DNA of 64,000 nucleotides, taken from the NCBI GenBank assembly GCA_002335605.1, contig BEDY01000003.1, forward strand, positions 2,232,001 through 2,296,000, read 5' to 3'. Position 1 is the stretch's first letter; each line of letters starts with the position of its first letter. This document shows positions 1 through 9,566 of the stretch, piece by piece. Position numbers and translations under genes: made by a program. Under the pieces are notes generated by a model. It was not told the origin of the DNA. It ran no database searches and worked only from the letters and a program-made list of their open reading frames with translations. The DNA comes from Prillingera fragicola (Eukaryota > Basidiomycota > Tremellomycetes > Trichosporonales > Trichosporonaceae).

Positions 1-1517
1 TTGTCTCGCTGTCGCGCGTCACCGCCTGGCTCGCTGAGCAGGCCGAGGCCCTCGGCGTCGAGGTCTACCCCGGTTTCGCTGGCGCCAGCCCCGTGTACAA
101 CGAGGACGGCTCTGCCCTTCTCGGTGTGTGCACTGGTGACGTTGGTCTGGACAAGAACTTTAAGCCCAAGGACTCCTACGAGCCTGGAATGGAGTTCCAC
201 GCCAAGGTCACTCTCATCGCTGAGGGTGCCCACGGCTCGCTCTCCAAGGTCCTTCAGAAAAAGTTCAACCTCCGTGACGGTGTCGACCCCCAGACTTATG
301 GTCTCGGCATCAAGGAGGTCTGGAAGGTCAAGGACGAGAACTACAAGCCTGGAGAGATTGTCCACACCATGGGCTGGCCCCTGGACTGGAAGACGTACGG
401 TGGCTCATACCTGTACCACATGGAGGACAACATGGTCACTCTCGGTCTCGTCGTCGGTCTCGACTACTCGAACCCCTACATTTCGCCTTACAAGGAGTTC
501 CAGGTGAGTTGAACATGTCGCAGGTGGTCACTCGGCCAAGGTCCGGACAAACCCGCGGAACTACGCTACAATGTCGGAAATACCCGATAACTGACAATCG
601 CAGCGTATGAAGCACCACCCATTCATTGCCAAGATTCTCGAGGGCGGTGAACGTCTTGCTTACGGTGCTCGTGCTCTCAACGAGGGAGGCTACCAGTCGA
701 TTCCCAAGCTCTACTTCCCCGGCGGTGCTCTTATTGGATGCTCGGCCGGTTTCCTCAACGTGCCCAAGATCAAGGGTACCCACAACGCTATGAAGTCGGG
801 TATGCTTGCTGCCGAGGCCGCCTACGAGCAGCTCACCAAGCCCGAGGCCGAGGCCGACGCTGAGGCTGGAAAGTCTGTCGACATGTCGAGCTATGCGACC
901 AAGATGGAGGACTCGTGGGTGTACAAGGAGCTCAAGGAGGTCCGCAACGTCCGTCCTTCGTTCCACAACCCCCTCGGTATCTGGGGCTGCATGGCGTGGT
1001 CGGGCCTCGACACCATGTTCCTCAAGGGCCGCGTTCCCTTCACTTTCCCTCACCCCAAGGAGGACTATGCGTGCACCGAGAAGGCGTCACAGCACAAGGA
1101 GATCGACTACCCCAAGGCCGACGGTGTGCTCTCGTTTGACATTCTCGACTCGGTCTCGCTCACCGGCACCAACCACGCCGAGAACCAGCCCGTCCACCTC
1201 CGCCTCCCCAACGACCCCGACGCCAAGAAGCGCCACACTGAGATCAACGTCCGCGACTATGCCGGTCTCCTTGGCCGTGTCTGCCCCGCTGCCGTCTACG
1301 AGTACCAGGACGCCGAGGGCGCCGAGGTCGACGCCATGGGAAAGAAGTTTGTCATCAACTCGCAAAACTGCATCCACTGCAAGACCTGCTCCATCAAGAC
1401 CCCTACCCAGGACATTACCTGGACCGTCCCCGAGGGCGGCGGTGGTCCCAAGTACTGTGAGTGTTGCCAACCACGGACTATCGGGACTGCGCTGACATTA
1501 ACCCAGCCCTCACCTGA
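1..1517 (+). CDS. CIR2: Electron transfer flavoprotein:ubiquinone oxidoreductase (ETF-QO), 5' truncated
   Basis: Mitochondrial inner-membrane flavo-iron-sulfur enzyme that passes electrons from ETF (fatty-acid and amino-acid oxidation) to ubiquinone. The gene enters from the left edge, so the N-terminus with the FAD-binding motif is missing. Exons read 1-503 (first full codon at 3), 604-1456 and 1507-1517; the last exon is 11 bases and gives a C-terminus ending GPKYSLT. Family hallmarks seen are LGVEVYPGF near the start, the GCSAGFLNVPKIKGTHNAMKSG block, and the 4Fe-4S ligands: one Cys in RVCPAAVYEY and three in CIHCKTCSIKTP. Introns have GTGAGT donors and CAG acceptors. The family assignment is near certain; the 11-base last exon is an inference from splice signals. 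Confidence 0.95.
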
Positions 1518-2906
1518 TCACCTGATCAAGCGCATGATGCATTTTCAGCAGTTTTATTGTTCTCTTTCGGCCGCCCAAAACAGACTTTGACGGTGTGCCC
1601 ACATACTGTGCCAAACGATGAGAAAAGCACCCCACCTGTACCAACGCCACCCGAGCCGTGCCTGCGTCGGTCGCTGTGCCTCGTGCACAGACCCTTAGTG
1701 TTGCAAACTTACAATTGTTGCTTCTGCCGCAGCACAAGCCACTGATGACCACGTACGGCATTCCTCAAGTGGGTGTTGGAACACTTCGAAACACTGCAGC
1801 GATGGTCACCTGCTACCTGACAGATCTCAATTTGTGTTCTTCTGACATTCAAACATCTGCCAGACCAACCCGCCATTGACCATCTGACACACTGCAGAAC
1901 CAACCCAACTCTCAGCATTGCTTGAACACTTACCCACCCAAACGACCCACATACCGCACCCACCTACCTCGCGTGCCCTGACACAGCGCCACTATCTCTC
2001 TCTCAAGGCTTCTCATTCCCACCACCAAGCACCAAGCTCACCCTCCAGATCCATCCTCGGGTCTGCGCAACAGAGGCTCGTTTCAGTGCATCAGCCCCCT
2101 TGTGCCGCGATTGTCCCCTTTAATTCTCGAGCGTTTCAACGACAGCAGCAGCGCAGTGCCTCTGCACTGACCCATCGCGTGTCCCCTCCCCCTGCTGACA
2201 GACCCCGTCCGCACGCCACCACCCGGCAAAGGCGAATCTGGTTCTGGCCATCGTCCCAAGCGCCAAGGGGTGGACAGCGTAGATCCTGCGAAAACGTTTT
2301 CCGCTGGGACGTGGCTCTGTGCATACAGGCAGGTACTCAGCTGCCGCTCTCGTGTTGCGCCACTCTCTACTCACCTCCGCTGCCGCAGCGACACCCGGGC
2401 TGAGGCGCAGAAGAACATTCACACGAGAGAAGAACACACACAAGTGTTCAAACATCCAACCCGGATGAACGTGCTTCGGCCCTTGTACGGCCTGGCTCTG
2501 GCAATGGCGCTGGCGCAAGGCCCACTCGCTGCCAGTGCCCATGCCACTGCGTTGGCTGCCGCAAGGGCTTGTGACCCGAGGAGGGTCCTTTGGATTTGCC
2601 CACAACGGGCCGCGAGTGTGTGCGCTACCGCTCGTGATATAATATGGGCAGACACGCATCATCACGATGGTTGGTCCCCTCCCCCCCTCCTCGTCTTCAG
2701 ACAATAACCTCCCTCCGGCAGCTACCTACATTGTAGCCCGCATCTCCTCGCCCTACCCCTCCGCTCGCTACCTACATTGTAGCACCTCATCAACCCGTCG
2801 TTGTCTCTGCCTCGGAACCTCCACCTCCGCCGCTCATCATCACGACTCACGCTGCTAACCCGCTCATCTACTGCACCAACTCCTCAACTCAGCACCAGTA
2901 ACGACG
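1518..2906. other. Intergenic region with pyrimidine-rich promoter
   Basis: About 1.4 kb between the end of the ETF-QO gene and the next plus-strand start. It contains long C/T-rich tracts typical of basidiomycete promoters and 5' leaders. A 17-base element occurs twice (2721-2737 and 2767-2783). I see no reading frame with coding character. Confidence 0.6.
2721..2783. repeat. Two copies of a 17-base dyad element
   Basis: GCTACCTACATTGTAGC occurs at 2721-2737 and again, perfectly, at 2767-2783, 46 bases apart start to start. Each copy is itself a 5-base dyad (GCTAC, 7-base spacer, GTAGC). It lies 120-190 bases upstream of the next ATG, where transcription-factor sites are expected. The function is not known. 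Confidence 0.7.
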
Positions 2907-3452
2907 ATGCCATTCAACTATCTCGAGTTTGCGTGCCCAATGGGCCATCACGGGCTAGACATGGAAAAGGTCGCGGCAAACCAGCGCTACGCCCTGGAGC
3001 TCCAGCTCATTGCGACCCTCGCGGCGCCAAACTCGTTGACGTTCGTCACCCGCTTTCTGGAGATTATGCACGAGTGGGTCGTCTCAGCGTCGCAGCCGAC
3101 TGACGGCAGGATGCTCGACCCGCTCGCTATCGAAAAGGGCCTGGTGGGGCGGTACGAGTGGCTCCACAACGTCCAGAAGCTGCCCATGATGGTAAAGGTC
3201 CGCTCCTCACAAGGACAACTCCTGTACGTCCCCCGCCACACCGTGGCGACACAGAGCTGACTAGCGCAGGACCGTCTCGGACCGCGCACTCATAAAGGGA
3301 TACACGGACTACTGGCGGGGCCTGCGTGGTGGACCGGTGGGTCGCGTTGTACGGCGATGAGGGGCAAGCGCTAACCAAAGCGCCAGATGGACATGAGCGA
3401 CCCCGAGTGCCAGATCATTCTCCTCTCCATCGCCGAGCTGCTCAGGTACTGA
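2907..3452 (+). CDS. Small conserved-looking protein, unrecognised (faint Med31 resemblance)
   Basis: Three exons, 2907-3223, 3270-3336 and 3387-3452, give 149 residues; the last intron has a clear CTAAC branch site. I do not recognise the family with confidence. The stretch RYALELQLIATLAAPNSLTFV resembles the Mediator Med31/Soh1 core (R-F-x-x-E-L-E-F-x-Q-x-L-A-N-P-x-Y-L). A later GYTDYW followed 12 residues on by PEC is spaced roughly like Med31's YW and YPxCL motifs, but about 60 residues intervene and the match is weak. The 3' end is uncertain: the frame closes at RY-stop, but a GTACTG there could also be a weak donor leading to sequence around 3565-3660. Confidence 0.5.
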
Positions 3453-4324
3453 GCTGGCTGCGACTTTGGGCTTCAGCGCTGGACGCTTCTCGCATCATCA
3501 TATCTGCATGCCCAGTGACTGCCTTTGTCGTCACTGTGCCTCCCTCCTCCGCCACCACAGACTCGGTGCACCGACGTATTCCGCCACTTCCATGCGTGGA
3601 TGAACCGTACCGCAAGACAGTGGTCTTCAAGCACCTCTCGCTTTCAAGCACCTCTCGCTTAACGTTGTATCTTCCCCTCCACTTCACGGCCATGTTCATA
3701 TCGCCCTCACCATCCGCCCCGCCCCATTTTTGGTCATTGGGTCCTGTTGTCCTTGTCATGCCCTCTCACGACCCCATCTCTCGCTTCTTGATCCTCTTTC
3801 ACGGATATTCAACACGTGTACTGTTCATTGACCCTCACGTCACCACCCCTGTCCCGCACCTCTGTAGCGGGAGAGCACGTCTTCCTGTCGATATGTAGCA
3901 CTACTGTCAATATGTAACTCCATGAGCCCTCAGTTCGTCAGCAAACACACGGCCGCCGAGAGGATGCAGTCAGCAACACACAACAGGAGCCACACACACA
4001 GCCGAAACAACAGAAGCGCATGCTCGCACCGCCGATCCGCTCAAACGGACGGGGAGGGGCCCGTGATCTCCCCCTTGCTTGCTTTGCTTCTGCTGCATCG
4101 TCTGCCAAGAGTATCAGCTACACTCCGAATCACAGACGCTTGGTTGTTAATGAGAGTGTGAGTCAGGAACCCGGGGCTGTGCGCGGAATGGAGGTGCAGA
4201 AGATGGGAGAGATGGCGAGCGGGGTGGTTGTGTGCTGGCCCGTGCTGCTGCTTGGGTGTCGCGTTCGTGATGGATCGCCTGTCTATTACCACATGCATCA
4301 AGAATCGTAGTCATCGACCACAGC
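3453..4324. other. Convergent intergenic region
   Basis: This is 3' flanking DNA between two genes that point towards each other. It holds a perfect 17-base tandem duplication at 3627-3660 and otherwise no feature I can support. A short stretch at about 3567-3660 reads TDVFRHFHAWMNRTARQW in one frame and might be a missed 3' exon of the gene at 2907, but no in-phase splice pair was found. Confidence 0.4.
3627..3660. repeat. 17-base perfect tandem duplication
   Basis: TCAAGCACCTCTCGCTT at 3627-3643 is repeated immediately at 3644-3660. It is probably a small replication-slippage duplication in 3' flanking DNA. Confidence 0.85.
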
Positions 4325-5641
4325 CTATGCCTTGGCGGCAAACTCGGTGATGTAGTCGCAGAGCAACTTGACGCTGTCAATCGACACGGCATTGTAGATG
4401 GACGCGCGGATACCTGGCCAGTTAGCCTGATCTGGTGGAATTCTCGGTACTCACCACCGACAGAACGGTGACCCTTGAGCTGGCGGAAGCCCCGCTCCTC
4501 GGCACCCTTGAGGAACTCTGCTTCCTTGCCCTCGCCGACAATCTCAAAGGTGACGTTCATCCACGAACGCGCCTCCTTCTCGCGGACGACGCACTTGACG
4601 GCGCCCTTTTCCTCGGCCGCATCGAGGGCAGCGTAGAGGGTCGTGGCCTTGTCCTCGTTGGCCTGGGAGACACCCTGGATGCCACCGCGCTGATCCAGCA
4701 AGTACTGGAGCACCAGCGCCGAGACGTAAATGGGGAAGGTGGGGGGAGTGTTGTACAAGCTGCCGTTGTCGGCGAGGGTCTTGTACTCGCTCTGGATGGG
4801 GACGGCGGGGATGCCGCCGAGCTTCATGGCGGCGGTGGTGTCGACGAGCAAGTCCTTGCGGACAATGACAACGGTCACGCCCGAGGGGCCGAGGTTCTTC
4901 TGCGCGCCGGCCCAGATGATGGCGTGCTTCTCAATGTGGGGGATGGGGCGAGAGACAAAGCTGGACGAAAGGTCGGCGACGATGGGGACACCCTGGGGGA
5001 CCTTGTCAAAGGGGAAGGCGTACTCCGAGGTCGACTCGGCGCCGGGAAACTGCGTGCCGTGGATAGTCTCGTTCTCACAGTAGTAGACGTAGGCGGCATC
5101 AGGCGAGAACGAGTACTCGTCCTTCTTGGGGAGAGTGGTGTACTTGGACGCCTTGGTTGTCGCCGCGATCCGGGGCTCGGCAAGAGGCTTGGCCTCGGGG
5201 GTGGGAGGGGTAGCGAGACGGACAGCCTCACCGTACGCCTTGTTGGACCATGCGCCGGTCACAACATAGTCAATCTTGGGGGGAGCATAGTCCTTGTCGT
5301 CCGCGTGCTGGATACGGCGGGCGGCGAGGAGGTTGAGCATGACCGAAGCAAACTGGGTGGTTCCACCGCCCTGGGCGAAGAGGATAGCATAGTTGTCGGG
5401 CACGTTGTAGAGCTTGCGAAGGTTGGCTGGCGCGTCAGCATTGGAGTAACCGGGACTACTCACCCTCGGCACCCTCGATGATAGCCTTGAACTCTTTTCC
5501 ACGGTGGCTGAGCTCGCAGACACCCATGCCAGTGTCGGCATAGTTGAGAAGCCCCTTGGCAGCCTCCTCAAGCACAGGGGTGGGCAGGGGGCTGGGCCCA
5601 GCCGCAAAGTTGTGAACAGTCTCGCGAGTGTTGTGCGCCAT
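4325..5641 (-). CDS. SER1: Phosphoserine aminotransferase
   Basis: PLP enzyme of serine biosynthesis that converts 3-phosphohydroxypyruvate and glutamate to phosphoserine and 2-oxoglutarate, in the cytosol. Exons on the minus strand are 5641-5464, 5426-4455 and 4413-4325, giving 412 residues, slightly long for the family (about 360-400). The N-terminus shows the signature VHNFAAGPSPLP, then the cofactor-pocket GGGTTQF, and the PLP lysine in GAQKNLGPSG. The C-terminus SIDSVKLLCDYITEFAAKA is also typical. An in-frame upstream ATG at 5680 exists, but the start at 5641 (MAHNTRETVHNF) fits family length. The start is 221 bases from the divergent gene at 5863, so they likely share a promoter region. 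Confidence 0.95.
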
Positions 5642-5862
5642 GGTTGCCAGGATTTGTTGTGGAAGAATGCAAAGTAGCATCCACTTTTGACCGCCGAACT
5701 TTTAGACTTTGTCGTCATCGCAACCACCCAAGGTTCGGAATTGCCACCTCTTTTGACTCGTACTTTAACCCTCTCTCTTCCCGTGTCAACAATCTCACCA
5801 TTGGATCACTGCACGCGACCACAAACTCAACACGGCACGTATAGGACCGATCAGATCACGCC

Positions 5863-7020
5863 ATGTTGCTTGCAGAGTACGGATCAGACTCGGAATCAGA
5901 AAACGAGTCAGGACCTTCAAACCCTCCTCCTCCTCCGCCCAAGGCCGCCGCGGCCAAGCCCAAACGCAAGGCGCCGGTGAAGATTACCCTCGGTCTACCG
6001 AAGAGCACAGACGACGGTGAAGATGGTGATAAGGGTAAGGGAAAGGCAGCAGTAGCCGACGCCGAGGCGCCGCCAGCAAAGAAGACCAAGCTCGCCGGTG
6101 CAGGAAGGTAAGCACCCCATCGTGCCCTGCAGCGCTAACCCCAGCTCGTCGCTCCTCGGCATGCTGCCTGCCCCCAAGCGCAAGCTCCCCACGACGGCCT
6201 CAAAGCCCAGCCTAGCAGTGAATAAGAGCATGGCGGCCAAGCCGCCGACGCCGCTCGGCGGCCCGATCGTCCCAGCAGACGAGGACGACGACAAGCCCGC
6301 ACTCATGATGCCCGCAACACTCACGCGCGCTGCAGCCAAGAACAAGCAGCCTTCACCCGAGCTGGATCTCTTTGGCCTATGTAAGTCCTCAACGCTCTGC
6401 CCAACTGACACGCAGCCGACGCCGCCGCAAAACCGCGCCCAGCGCTGGCAACAGCAACGCCCAAGCCGACAGAAATCTCCTCTGCCCCGGCCGTCGCAGA
6501 CTTTGTCCCTCCGCCACCAACAGCCACCGACCCGTACCCGGGCTACTACCAGCTCCCCTCTGGCTCGTGGGCAGCCTACGAGCCGGGCTACTATGCCTCC
6601 TTCTTCGCGACAGGCACCGAGGCGCAGGACGAGCTGCGCGCCGAGCGCGACGCGCGCGACGAGGGCCGTATCGGCCGCGGGTGGGCTGATCTCGACGACG
6701 GCCGCGCGGATATCGTCGATATCGATGTATCGAGCGGTATCGCTGCTGCGCGCAAGGAGGAGGAGCGCAAGGCTAATATCATCAAGCCGAGGTTGCCCGG
6801 GGACGAGTTTGAGTACCAGGCCGTCGGGCAGACAAAGGGGCTCGCGACCGAGCGTCACCAGCTCTCGTCCTTGCTCCACTCGGCCTACTCGCAGCGTGAC
6901 GAACTCGAGGCCAGGATTGCCCAGAATAAGAAGAATATGCGCCAGGCAGGGCAAAAGTATGGTGAGTTTGAGCTTGGCTTGGCTTCTCCTCGTTCGCGCT
7001 CACACCACACAGGTTTCTAA
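5863..7020 (+). CDS. PRCC family protein (mitotic checkpoint / splicing associated)
   Basis: Homologue of the proline-rich PRCC proteins (Pfam PRCC domain; human PRCC binds MAD2B and spliceosomal proteins); nuclear. Four exons, 5863-6107, 6145-6380, 6416-6961 and 7013-7020, encode 344 residues. The N-terminus is acidic (LLAEYGSDSESENESGPS), then Pro/Ala/Lys-rich and disordered. The C-terminal 40 residues carry the conserved helix ending KNMRQAGQKYGF, matching the family's C-terminal KYGF end. The last exon is only 8 bases and supplies part of Gly, then Phe and the stop; without it the conserved end is lost, which supports this splice model. The gene is convergent with the one at 7167 across about 146 bases. 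Confidence 0.88.
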
Positions 7021-7166
7021 CTCTCTGTATCTTTCCATCTCGTTTCTGCGCCATGTCAATAGAGTCAGTCCAGCTTGTAGAATAGCATGCAGCGTTGGGA
7101 GAACTTTGATACAGCCTTTAATTCATGACAACGTAGAAAAAATAACACAAATGTATCAAACAATGA

Positions 7167-8447
7167 CTAGGGCTTGCCCTCCATGCGGTCAATCTCACGA
7201 CCGGCCCGACGCTGGATAATCTTCCAGACTTGCTTGCGCGTGCGCGCAACGTCACTGACGCGCTCACGCGCCTCTTCCAAACGCTCCTTGTACTCGTTGC
7301 AGTCGGCCAGCAGCTCCATGATGCGCTCAAGAGCGTCATCAACGGCGCGCTGCTGGTTGGGCAAGTCAATGTTGTACTTAAGCGTGTCGGCGAGCAACGG
7401 GTTGGGGTTGGAGGCCAGGGGGCTGGGGACAGCATTGAAAGTGATGCCAGAGGGGCAGGTGAACAGACGGTGGACGGGAGTGAGCTTGGGGTGTGGTGCC
7501 GAGACAGGAGCCTCACCCTCGGGGGTCTCTGTAAAGGTAATAGTTGGTGGAGGGTGCTGCTGCTGAAGCACCTCCTGGGTTACGCGCCACAAATTGTCGG
7601 TGTCCGACACGTGGGGCAGAGGGGGAATAGTCTTAGGAGAAGTGACAGCCTCCTCCCCGTCGGCGTGGCCGTTGGCGACAGGACCATCGCCGTTCGCGTG
7701 GTTGCCGTTGGCAGAGCGCTTCTTGGCCGACTTGGCCCCCTCTGGGACGTCACGTTCCCTGACACGGACCACATCGCGCAGGCGTCCAAGGGCTTGCATG
7801 AGACCCTTTTCGCCCTCGAGGAGATCGGCAGAAGTCTTCTGCAGTCCACGCTCCATCGAGTCGTCACCGAGCGAGTAGCGCATCGCAGGGCTGGTGACAA
7901 TGTCAAAGTAGGAGCGGGGAAGCGCCAGCATGGGAGCAAGCTCAACCGTGGTCAATGGCGGTGACGGGCTGCCGAGGTGAGGCAGGTAGTACTCCTTATC
8001 CTCAAGACGCTGTCGTTTCCGTGTGCGTCGACGCGTCTCCGAGTCGAGAATGTTCTGAGGAGGCGCGACACCGGCATCGGCGGCAGACTCTGGCAAGAGC
8101 TGCTCAAGGCAGACCTGGAGACGCTGACGCGAGCGCTGCTTGCGCGTGTACTCTTCGTACGATGCGCCCCAAGCACACATCTTGCCCTTGCGGATCCAGC
8201 GGGCGTCGTCCTCAAGCTTTTTGCGCGAGTTAGACACGAGCTGAGCCGCAGGCTCGTCATTGCCAAACGAAGACGACGACGACGCTGGTGATGGTGGGTC
8301 GTAGTACCCGGGGTTGTCCATTGAAGGAAGAGCCTCAAGCTCGGACTGCTTTACGAGCTTGGGGTGCTCACGGCCGCGACCCGAGCCCTGGGTACCGTGG
8401 CGGACGCCAGCATGCTGAGCGAGGTGGGGAGGCATGGTCCTGTTCAA
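7167..8447 (-). CDS. Rxt2-like nuclear protein (possible Rpd3L histone-deacetylase subunit)
   Basis: A single uninterrupted frame of 426 residues; translation could start at 8447 (MNRTMPPHL) or at 8435 (MPPHL). The segment SRKKLEDDARWIRKGK followed by YEEYTRKQRSRQRLQ resembles the N-terminal domain of fungal RXT2 proteins (short GNKL-type motif followed by a basic, aromatic block), which are subunits of the Rpd3L deacetylase complex. The rest is acidic, Ser/Pro-rich and disordered, with a basic coiled-coil C-terminus (KQVWKIIQRRAGREIDRMEGKP). The absence of introns is unusual here. The assignment comes from remembered motif similarity, so it may instead be another chromatin protein. Confidence 0.5.
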   Translation of the reverse strand: MNRTMPPHLAQHAGVRHGTQGSGRGREHPKLVKQSELEALPSMDNPGYYDPPSPASSSSSFGNDEPAAQLVSNSRKKLEDDARWIRKGKMCAWGASYEEYTRKQRSRQRLQVCLEQLLPESAADAGVAPPQNILDSETRRRTRKRQRLEDKEYYLPHLGSPSPPLTTVELAPMLALPRSYFDIVTSPAMRYSLGDDSMERGLQKTSADLLEGEKGLMQALGRLRDVVRVRERDVPEGAKSAKKRSANGNHANGDGPVANGHADGEEAVTSPKTIPPLPHVSDTDNLWRVTQEVLQQQHPPPTITFTETPEGEAPVSAPHPKLTPVHRLFTCPSGITFNAVPSPLASNPNPLLADTLKYNIDLPNQQRAVDDALERIMELLADCNEYKERLEEARERVSDVARTRKQVWKIIQRRAGREIDRMEGKP

Positions 8448-9566
8448 TCACTTTTGTTCTGTCAGCTTCTGGTCCACGCTGAGTGAATCGAGAAGAGAGA
8501 GATGAAGAGAGGGATCATAAAAATTTAAGCGTTGATGGTTGTGTCGTCACTGCCCGGAGGCTGCAGATATTGTTCACAGTTTTAAAATCATTTCGAGCGA
8601 GGGGAGGGGAGGGTGGATTGGAGCAGGACAAGACACTCACAGAACAACAACCAATGGAAGGACGCCGTCGATTAGACCCAGAGCGCCATGCAGTCTGCCT
8701 TTTTCGCGTCAGCAATCGTCCGGCATTAGGGCAAAAGCATGTGAGGGATAGGTAGAGTCATACGTAACGAGTGTAGTCAGCCCTCCGAAGAGGATCCTAC
8801 ATATGCTTGTCAATTGTTTTATGGGTATAATCATAAAAGAATAAGACTGGTGGGGGGGAAACTCCCTCCACCGGAGCAAGAAGCCGTGAATAACCGTGAC
8901 TCACCAAACTGCAACAGCCAGCAAACTAGGAGCACGTCGTCGACGTCTGTAGTGTTTGTCAGCTTTTCATTCTCGAGTAGAGCGTAGAAAGAGGTAGAGA
9001 TGTGTGGGCATCATAAATTTGGGTATAGATAATTCAATCGTCTTCACCCGAAGGCATACGAGTAGCGATTCTTCTATAATAATCACGCGCGTAGAACAAG
9101 GTAGGTGGGATGTGGGAGCTGGAGCTGGGCCGCAGTACTCACGTTAAAGTTGCTCTAGTAATACAGAGAGAGAGGGAAGAGTGGATGAAGAGAAGAGACA
9201 AACGCAGGATTGCCAGAGTTTGGGATTGTGCTGGTGCAGGTGGATGATGACTATCGCTGGTGCGAGATGAACACCCAGTGCGAGCAGTCAGGGAGGGAGG
9301 GCAGGGGCGAGGGAAGGTGGCTCGGGGGTAAGCGGCGTTTTGTCACGAGGCACTGTTGTCTGGACACGTGGTTGGACGGGAGTATATTGATAAACCACGC
9401 GCGTCATGACAGTGATATTCTGGCCCCGCACTTCGATCATTGTCTGTTGGGTGGCAATCTCCGGCAGCGGGCAGGCGGGCATCCACTACTCCTTTACCCA
9501 CTTGCTCATCCTCCCTCCATCAGTCACACCCACTCCTCCCACTCCCACGCTCTTCCCAGGCCCACA
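8448..9566. other. Divergent intergenic region with orphan splice signals
   Basis: This region separates two divergently transcribed genes. On the minus strand there are three good GT donors (at 9142, 8904 and 8640), each followed by a CAG or TAG acceptor, framing would-be exons 8905-8946 (42 bases) and 8641-8694 (54 bases). I found no ATG-led frame that runs through them, so a spliced non-coding RNA or a micro-protein gene is possible but unproven. The plus-strand side near 9500-9566 is C/T-rich, as expected for a 5' leader. Confidence 0.4.

Noticed and set aside
3567..3660. Possible extra 3' exon of the gene at 2907 (TDVFRHFHAWMNRTARQW)
   Set aside because: No donor-acceptor pair joins it in phase to the upstream exon; it overlaps the 17-base tandem duplication.
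4435..5481. 348-codon plus-strand frame over phosphoserine aminotransferase
   Set aside because: Antisense shadow of a clearly identified enzyme.
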